Shown here: positions 58,125-64,000 of the stretch, piece after piece
Numbering within the stretch: the stretch's first letter is position 1
Layout of the letters: every line of letters begins with the position of its first letter
NCBI GenBank assembly: GCA_033980235.1
Contig: CM067075.1
Coordinates: forward strand, 12,498,292-12,562,291
Direction: 5' to 3'
DNA: 64,000 nucleotides
Source of the DNA: Diadema setosum
Taxonomy: Eukaryota; Echinodermata; Echinoidea; Diadematoida; Diadematidae
The notes under the pieces: generated by a model
Databases searched by the model: none
What the model was told of the DNA's origin: nothing
What the model saw: only the letters and a program-made list of their open reading frames with translations
Program-made: the position numbers and the translations under genes

Positions 58125-58314
58125 GTATGGCAATTTCCGCATAACATGTGAAAAGATGTGGTTTCGATTAATTAATGCGGGGTGCACGAATGCTGTGGTG
58201 GTGCTGATGTGATACTGGCATCAAATGCCCAAACCTGGTCTGGAGTGAGGCCGTATAGGAAGCGATCCGCGGGGAAGCAGACACGTTTAGAATAGCACAG
58301 CATGATGCGTGATA

Positions 58315-58489
58315 CAGTCAAACCTGTCTATAGCGACCACCTGTCGTATAAGACCACTAATCACAATTCCTCCCAAGAGAAAAGCCATGCGTCTAAAGAC
58401 GCGTCTATAGACCCGTCTATAGCAGCCACCTGTCTACAACGATCACTTTTTCGTCTCCCTTGGGTGGCCGCTATAGACAGGTTTGACTG
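58315..58489. mobile_element. 175-bp pogo/Tigger-like MITE, TA duplication
   Basis: TA flanks CAGTCAAACCTGTCTATAGC on the left and GCTATAGACAGGTTTGACTG on the right, exact complements. GACCACCTGTC-type blocks continue the arms and a GTCTATAGA box is repeated inside. CAGT ends with a TA target fit pogo/Tigger elements of the Tc1/mariner group. Confidence 0.85.
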
Positions 58490-59075
58490 TATCTCTTCCA
58501 TTTTTCAATGTGTTGCATGGGATCCCATGCCCATAGTATTCCCAAACTAGCTGTTCATGTGGGAGATGGAGTTTGAGGAAGAGTTAATGATGGTTCAGGA
58601 AACTGTCTGAATCATAGTTCAGAAAAACTAGTTATACCTTTTTAAAATGTAAAGTAACACCGGAACTTTGCAGTGCGATTATCACGCGATAACTACCCTT
58701 GACATTGCATGTCATGGGGGTGAGGCTGTCACATTGTAGATACACACGTCAGATGATAACATTACTACGTCCAAAATCAAAAACACGTTATCATGGTATG
58801 TGGAGGTTTCGTCAAGGATATCTCGATGTGATAAACAATGATGACTCGCATCTCACCATAATGACCTCTCCCGCGTTTATCTATTGAACTCTATGTGAGA
58901 TCCTGTGTATAATGTGTGTGTGTGTGTGTTTTTTGTGTATGTGTGTTTTTGTTTGTGTTTGTTTGATAGTGAGTACTGAGCCTTGAATTTATGGTGAACC
59001 CGCAAATGATTTTGATCAGCCATAAAGAGGAGGCATTCCAAATGGACGAAGAATTAATTTGTTGTTGACAGTTAA

Positions 59076-59536
59076 AGGGGATCTCCACATGATTTTCAGA
59101 CTTTTACATTTGAACAACTATAAATTAGTTGAACTGAGTACAGAGTTGCAGAATTTATAATGTTTGGGATGAGGAATGGGAATTTTTTTCAAAATTTATA
59201 ACAAATTGCAATGAACAAGGACAATGGCATGGCAGCCTCACCATTGGAATGCATGAGTCGGGGCTCCAGGAAGCAGAACAAAAGAAGAAGGCATGCCTAG
59301 ATTCTACACAGGTGAACTTGTTGAGCAAGTGGTATTGTAATGGAATAACACTACTACATTTCTAAAATATGTGAGGCTATGATGTCATCAACATTGTTCA
59401 GTGTAATTTGTTTAAGATTTTGAATTTATTGATTTCTCTGCTCGAGGACCACAATAAATTCCGCGAATCAATACATGGAGCTATTGATTTATATACTACA
59501 TGATGTGAAATTTTAAAAATCGTCTGGAATGCCCCT
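59076..59536. mobile_element. 461-bp TTAA-flanked MITE
   Basis: TTAA flanks AGGGGATCTCCACATGATTT on the left and CTGGAATGCCCCT on the right. The terminal repeats are short (about 15 bp good, 35 bp degraded), unlike the long-armed fold-back family with the same TTAA targets. There is no coding capacity. Confidence 0.7.
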
Positions 59537-59601
59537 TTAAATTTTTAATATGACAATGACCGTGCAGGGCTCCTGATTGTCATACCTTTGTACCTTTCTC
59601 C

Positions 59602-59890
59602 CCCTGCTGGAACGAACATAGTGTCCCACAGTGTGAGAAACACAGTGTGAACACATTGTGAACACAGTGTGAAATCTCTTCACACTGTTAAATTCGAGCG
59701 TTTTAACACTGTGAACACATTTTGTATCATCAATTCACAGTATGCCACAGAACATTACCATGTGAATACTCCGTGAAAGTCAAATCACAGTGTGACATCA
59801 TCTCCACATTGTTAGATTCGAGCGTTTCACATATTTGACTATGTGACCACACTGTGACACACTGTGGGACACTGCGTTCTAATTTCTAGT
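59602..59890 (-). mobile_element. ~289-bp MITE built of CACACTGTG motifs, copy 2
   Basis: CCCTGCTGGAACGAACATAG starts the element and GGGACACTGCGTTCT lies at the far end. The blocks GAAATCTCTTCACACTGT and TTAAATTCGAGCGTTT are the complements of blocks in the element at 37040, so this is the same family inserted in the opposite orientation. Confidence 0.75.
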
Positions 59891-60427
59891 ATTGGGTTGC
59901 AAGGAAATGCAACAAGAATCATCGATCAAGAGTCATCTTTTTTTTGTGAGAAGCAAAATCAATGAGAAAAATCATGAATAGGTGATAGCAAACGATAACA
60001 CAAAGCTATTACTTCTTATCTAAATGATCGGAACTGCTTGTGTCGACAATCATTGTGACACACACACACACAAAAAAATAGTATAGCCAATAGACCATTC
60101 ATATCGCGATCGGAGGTGAGCCAATAGTACACACGCAATGAATGTTGCATCATCATTAGCAGTAATGACATTTAAAATCATAATGATTATCACCTGCAAC
60201 TGTTCCCTGGATCCGTTATGATTACGGCCAATTCAAGCACCAGGTCCTGTTAATTACCATAATGATGACTCTCCTTGTGTTATAATTCCCTTCCGCCGAT
60301 AAAGATAACAATCAGAGATATAACGAGCACAAAACAGCCAAAAACAGTCGTTAAAATGTGAAGAGCATGTCGCGTGTCCACGATCCATGTTCTATATTAT
60401 ATCGTCCAGACTTTTTTTTTTCTTCAG

Positions 60428-60518
60428 GTCCTGGATCCAGCGACTCTCGGACACAACTGGCCAACATTCGGGTTCTCCATGTCCGGGGGACTGGACATGG
60501 ATAGGAACGGGTATCCAG
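60428..60518 (+). CDS. Integrin alpha exon 12: blade 7, fourth calcium loop
   Basis: VLDPATLGHNWPTFGFSMSG then GLDMDRNGYP (439-468) plus one base. FGFSMSGGLDMDRNGYPD is the last FG-GAP repeat; DMDRNGYPD (461-469) is the fourth calcium loop with Asn at the fifth position, as in vertebrate alpha chains (D-x-D-x-N-G-Y-P-D). The acceptor follows a long T tract; donor GTATCT. Confidence 0.95.
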
Positions 60519-60750
60519 GTATCTTAACGCTATTGAACGTTAACGTTCATTTATCATTTCAATCGTGGTGTTTACATGATACCGCATGTATTGCGTCCGA
60601 AGATGTGACTCTTTCTTGTGTATATTATTCAATTTCAAAGCAAACATGTTGCATTAAATGACATGTTGAATTGATTTGACTAATGGCAGATTGTTTGATG
60701 TAATTGACATTCTTTTTTATCTTGCTGCCTCTTCGGCATTCTATTTTCAG
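60519..60750 (+). other. Intron 12 (0.23 kb)
   Basis: Short and AT-rich with no feature. Confidence 0.85.
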
Positions 60751-60796
60751 ATCTCGTTGTTGGAATGTACAAGGCCTCGTCAGTCGCGTTGTTCCA
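60751..60796 (+). CDS. Integrin alpha exon 13: end of propeller (46 bp)
   Basis: Asp469 is completed, then LVVGMYKASSVALF (470-483) plus two bases. DLVVGMY is the GAP-equivalent of blade 7 and VALF the closing strand. This is the smallest coding exon in the window. Acceptor TTTTCAG, donor CCA|GTAAGA, phase 2. Confidence 0.92.
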
Positions 60797-60965
60797 GTAA
60801 GATTTTATTTTGTCTTACTTCAGCCCCCCCCCCCCCCCTCCTTCACCTTCCTCTCACTGCACATCATACTAATCTTATAGAACCACTCCGTGATTATCAG
60901 TTATATCTTACACAATAATATTTGACACTTTACCTGCATTTGTACATGTACCAAGTTTCGTGTGC

Positions 60966-61220
60966 ATATGAAGAGTTTGTTTGCAAAAACCGATAAGTCC
61001 ATTTTTGAAGATTTTGAAGTACACTCTCTGTCATAAAGTACAAAATAATACCTTTTAAATGGTATATTTGTCACTACATATAAAGGTACATTTTTGAAGT
61101 TATGGTCAAAAGAAGCCAAATTTTTCTTATTATTCTCTTTATTTTTCTTGACCTTTAAACGCAAATATCTCCATTTGGCAAATATGGACTTATCGGTTTT
61201 TGCAAACAAACTCTTCATAT
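60966..61220. mobile_element. 255-bp MITE with ~37-bp near-perfect ends
   Basis: ATATGAAGAGTTTGTTTGCA continuing AAAACCGATAAGTCCAT is mirrored exactly by ATGGACTTATCGGTTTTTGC and AAACAAACTCTTCATAT. The interior is AT-rich and non-coding. A flanking TA or ATA may be the target site, but the boundary is ambiguous. Confidence 0.82.
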
Positions 61221-61489
61221 ACATGTCAGTATGAGCAGCCCCCCCCCCCCCCCCGAAAATTAGTGAGTTTCTTTGACAATTGAATATCTATTGGTCACTC
61301 GTAACAGTCCCTAGGAGAAAGTAATATCTAAAAAAAAAAAAATATGGTGGGATATGAATATAGAGTGAAGTCGTTCTATTTGTCCAATATGTTCTTGTTT
61401 TAATTTTTAGAGCATATATCGCTATATCGCGGCCAAGACATTGCCCTGATGGGGAGACATTGCTATGTAATAATGCTGTTTAGATGTTA

Positions 61490-61490
61490 G

Positions 61491-61539
<49 letters not shown>

Positions 61540-61540
61540 A
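61490..61540 (+). repeat. (AAC)n microsatellite
   Basis: About 50 bp of pure CAA units, read as polyasparagine in one frame. Confidence 0.95.
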
Positions 61541-61863
61541 GAATGTAGGGCCTACGTGGAAATCTGTGCGGTGGTTAAACTGTCAAAAGAGAAAGACTGT
61601 CTATACATAGACACTGGGTCTGGCAAGTCGTGTCACATTTCATATATTGCGGGTATACTTATACCCAGCCCTCCATCCCACGTATAATTATCAAGGCTGT
61701 GCGACTGTCAACAATTTAGTAAACAACGCATTGTCGCTGGTAGCATCCTTCACATTGTCTAGCAAATTGGACATAAATATGAGAGGGAAGCAACTTATTA
61801 AAGAATAAAGAGAGGAAAAAGTACAAACACATGAAAGGGACAGACGTAATATAATCCTCCCAT

Positions 61864-62076
61864 GACATTAATGCTCCTGCGACAATTGCTCCCATGAAAT
61901 AACTGCACATTGAATCTAAATATGAATTCTAACTACAAAATACATAACCCTAACCCTACTCCTAATCATCACGTCAAGCTAAATTAAAAGCCCAATCACA
62001 TCGCTAACCCTAAACCTAGGTCCTTGGAGAAGATAAGACCTGAGCAATATTGTCGCAAGAGCAAATATCGTGTCGT
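61864..62076. mobile_element. Element with telomere-like core, second family
   Basis: The ends carry GCTCCTGCGACAATTGCTCC on the left and GAGCAATATTGTCGCAAGAG followed by CAAATATCG on the right, an inverted pair in which the GCTC box is itself doubled. The interior has AACCCTAACCCTA and later CTAACCCTAAACCTA. The plan (doubled box at each end, telomere-like core) is the same as 33534-33736 with unrelated end sequence. The target duplication is not clear. Confidence 0.6.
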
Positions 62077-62687
62077 CGGTATGACACCATGATGTGCATA
62101 CAGCGTTTCTGCTGGCATGGTAACTGGATTCGTTACAACATCACGCACGTCTAGCTACAACTCTATAAAGCATGAAAACTTCCTGTTCATGCGTTTACAG
62201 GAGGATGCAGTTTAAAAATACAATGTGGCCGAATGCTTGTGATATTGGATTATTAATGGTGTAACGGATCTAGGAGTCTACATGTATTTATATAACAACT
62301 TGAATACGTTGTCAAGCGCAAAGTCTTTGAGCATTAATTTTAAAGCCACGTGTATTTGTTAATTCACTGTCATTTTTTAGTCACTAGTATGTAATGATAA
62401 TCACCCCTTTATTGATAATTAATAACATCAGTTTTGCATTGTTATTATCATAGTTATTGTTATCAACACAATCATATCCATTATTGTTATCATTTATTCG
62501 TATTTCTTTATAAACATTGTCATTATTGTAAGTATTACCACGCATCATTACTAAAACAATCATCGTTACAATCACCATCATCATCGCTGGCAACGTTAGC
62601 ATCATCACTATTTTCAATATTGATGTTATTGTGGTCATCTTCATAATCATTTCTTATCGAAGAACCCACTCCTTTTATTGTGTACAG

Positions 62688-62795
62688 CTCGCGTCCTGTT
62701 ATTGATATCAACGCCGGACTTTCAGCAGACATTACCGGTATCACGCTGACCGAACCCAGTTACCGACTGAGCGGCAGCGGCTTGCTGGTCTTCGG
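62688..62795 (+). CDS. Integrin alpha exon 14: start of thigh domain
   Basis: One base completes His484, then SRPVIDINAGLSADITGITL and TEPSYRLSGSGLLVF (485-519) plus two bases. SRPV(I/V) is the classic propeller-to-thigh junction. In alpha-V the following segment carries a cysteine pair (T-C-S-L-P-G, S-C-F); here the aligned positions are Tyr and Gly with no gap, so the first thigh disulfide is missing. Acceptor GTGTACAG, donor GTATGG. Confidence 0.92.
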
Positions 62796-63054
62796 GTATG
62801 GATCATTTTACTTTAATACCGCCCGTGAATAAAGTGGGCTTTTTTTTCAAGGGTATGAGAGAAACACTTGACCCAGCTCCTGTAGAAGATATAGAAAAAT
62901 GATAATAGCGTAAAAACATCTCAATAAAAGGTCATGGAAATGTTATACTCTTCATATACTATTCAGGTTTAAATCCTCTAAGTCTTCTCAATATGACAGT
63001 TAGTGCTTAACTAATCGTTCAGAACTTGATGAATTTAAGGGTGACGATCCTTAT

Positions 63055-63300
63055 TTCAAAGGTTCGTTCAGTCCGAAAGTGTAAAAAGGTTCATTAACTA
63101 GAAACAGTAAAAAGGTGCGTGCTAACAAACCTTCGGATTTACAAAGCTCATTTCGTTTTCGGATTAGCGAACCCTCGGAATAACGAACCATTCTTCATTT
63201 TTTTTTCTCGGAGTAATGAAACTTTAAACGCTGGAATAATGAATGTTACTTTAATTTAATTTCGGATAACAAACTTTAGAATGACGAACTGTAACGGGAT
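63055..63300. repeat. Degraded element of GGTTCGTTxxTCCGAA motifs
   Basis: AGGTTCGTTCAGTCCGAAAG occurs at the left. CCTTCGGATTTACAAAGC, TTCGGATTAGCGAACCCTC and GGAATAACGAACC follow in the opposite orientation, with weaker copies to 63300. The pattern of one motif repeated in both orientations suggests an old MITE. Boundaries cannot be fixed. Confidence 0.5.
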
Positions 63301-63482
63301 TTGGGCATTTGTTTTGGGAAGCTTTCCCTTTGATGCAATCACGTGATATAGTACAACAAAAATTTGGACGAGCCTCGATTTTCCTTGTTTTGTCCAGTGT
63401 GTGACGTTCAGCATCCATTCCGAAATTGATGCATTATTGTATCAATACAATGGCGCCTTTTAACATAGACGGGGTCAAAAAA

Positions 63483-63533
63483 CAAACAAACAAATGATTG
63501 CAAACAAACAAACAAACAAACAAACAAAAAAAG
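63483..63533 (+). repeat. (CAAA)n microsatellite
   Basis: About 45 bp of AAAC units with one unique interruption. Confidence 0.9.
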
Positions 63534-63601
63534 CAAATTTTCATTCTTTCGTCACCATTTATTATCACTTTTCTTTTCATTCATTTTTACCATCTTTGCA
63601 G

Positions 63602-63657
63602 TTTCAACGTGACGCTGTGTTTGTCATACAGTGGGCGATACACACCCGCCAGTATAG
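63602..63657 (+). CDS. Integrin alpha exon 15: thigh domain (56 bp)
   Basis: One base completes Gly520, then FNVTLCLSYSGRYTPASI (521-538) plus one base of the next Gly. FNVTLCLSYSG is the family's conserved F-N-V-x-x-C-(L/F) strand; NVT is a potential N-glycosylation site and Cys526 should pair with a cysteine beyond the window. Acceptor CTTTGCAG, donor GTGAGT, phase 1. The next exon is outside the window. Confidence 0.92.
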
Positions 63658-64000
63658 GTGAGTATTATTGATGTGTCCCTTTTGTTGTCAGTGTTGTATG
63701 ATGTATGTTCTCAGGTTACATCGACGATTAAGCAAGTGAATGTCTTTTCCCCGTACATAGATTATAACCATCTCCTCCAATAAATACGTATTCTTGCCAT
63801 GGTGACACTTCGCCGATCAGAATCATCTCTGTAGGTCTGAGTAAATGTGGTGCTATGAATGATTCTGTTTTTAGCGTCTACATAGTATAGCAAGGTTGTG
63901 GAATTAACCCGTTCCTTACGGGAACCTGGTTTACCAGGTTCCCGTGGGAGCAACTGATATACGGGAACCTGGTTTACCAGGTTCCCAAAATGAAGACAAG
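63658..64000 (+). other. Intron 15, left part
   Basis: AT-rich DNA up to 63900, then two identical hairpins at 63920-63986. The window ends inside this intron. Confidence 0.85.
63920..63986. repeat. Duplicated perfect hairpin GGGAACCTGGT/ACCAGGTTCCC
   Basis: The 24-base palindrome with 11-base arms and a TT loop occurs at 63920-63943 and again, identical, at 63963-63986, with 19 bases between. It may be the edge of a longer array or of an element that continues past the window. Confidence 0.9.

Larger units (their letters stand above)
58125..60427 (+). other. Intron 11 (2.3 kb)
   Basis: Three inverted-repeat elements (58315, 59076, 59602) make up about 40 percent of this intron. The remainder has a short GT tract at 58913-58930 and AC repeats at 60058-60072. 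Confidence 0.85.
60797..62687 (+). other. Intron 13 (1.9 kb)
   Basis: It holds a C run at 60823-60838, an inverted-repeat element at 60966-61220, a second C run near 61238, an AAC microsatellite at 61490-61540 and an element with telomere-like DNA at about 61864-62076. Confidence 0.85.
62796..63601 (+). other. Intron 14 (0.8 kb)
   Basis: It contains a degraded element of TTCGTTAxTCCGAA-type motifs at about 63055-63300 and (CAAA)n at 63483-63533. Otherwise it is plain. Confidence 0.8.
11374..63657 (+). other. Integrin alpha subunit gene, 5' part (15 exons)
   Basis: Fifteen exons with GT donors and AG acceptors join in consistent phases into about 538 residues of an integrin alpha chain. Integrin alpha subunits pair with a beta chain at the cell surface and bind extracellular matrix or counter-receptors through a seven-bladed propeller. 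Visible here are a signal peptide, mature start FNID at 54, cysteine pairs 110/122, 164/188 and 204/216, calcium loops at 277-285, 330-338, 397-405 and 461-469, and the first part of the thigh. There is no alpha-I domain insertion. The blocks GAPRAQTDQPGV with EAGG, PVGGC with EYTPC, and YFGHTLASSDFNGDG look most like the PS2/alpha-V/alpha-5/alpha-8/alpha-IIb class. The gene runs past base 64000, so the calf, transmembrane and tail regions are absent. I give no symbol because orthology within the class cannot be settled by eye. Confidence 0.93.

Overview
This window is metazoan genomic DNA, not bacterial. It has no operons or long uninterrupted coding frames. It contains one gene split into short exons with GT/AG junctions and consistent phases, set in AT-rich introns full of microsatellites, small inverted-repeat transposons and retroposon remnants. 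The gene encodes the N-terminal half of an integrin alpha subunit without an alpha-I domain, of the PS2 / alpha-V / alpha-5 / alpha-8 (RGD-type) branch. The protein type, TTAA-flanked and telomere-like small elements, and a tRNA-derived SINE suggest a marine deuterostome, most likely an echinoderm such as a sea urchin. The species assignment is an inference.

Layout. Bases 1-11373 lie upstream: a broken transposase N-terminus at 121, five inverted-repeat elements or element parts, and a GC-richer stretch around 10.4 kb that may hold promoter-type sites. The coding start is at 11374. Fifteen coding exons follow: 11374-11630, 41021-41154, 42341-42435, 46221-46356, 49561-49659, 51405-51491, 55045-55133, 55867-55973, 56534-56636, 56971-57076, 58024-58124, 60428-60518, 60751-60796, 62688-62795 and 63602-63657. 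Intron 1 is 29.4 kb. The gene runs off the right edge inside the thigh domain; the rest of the thigh, the calf domains, the transmembrane helix and the tail must lie beyond base 64000.

The joined exons give about 538 residues: a signal peptide, a mature N-terminus at Phe54, a seven-bladed FG-GAP propeller with four DxDxDG-type calcium loops (residues 277, 330, 397, 461), three propeller disulfide pairs, and the start of the thigh. Such a subunit pairs with an integrin beta chain at the cell surface and binds extracellular matrix.

The rest is mostly a catalogue of small non-autonomous elements. Several have clear target-site duplications: TTAA (four families or copies), TAA (a 1.1 kb Harbinger-like element in intron 3), TA (three families), 9 bp (a Mutator-like element in intron 2) and 10 bp (an element with telomere-like DNA inside). 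Several families are built from a short motif repeated in both orientations. Other points to check are a triple tandem splice acceptor at exon 5, an in-phase 177-codon open frame behind a good acceptor in intron 4, the paired loss of a thigh disulfide, and a perfect 126-bp palindrome with a 1-base centre in intron 1. No complete second gene, RNA gene or CRISPR array was seen.
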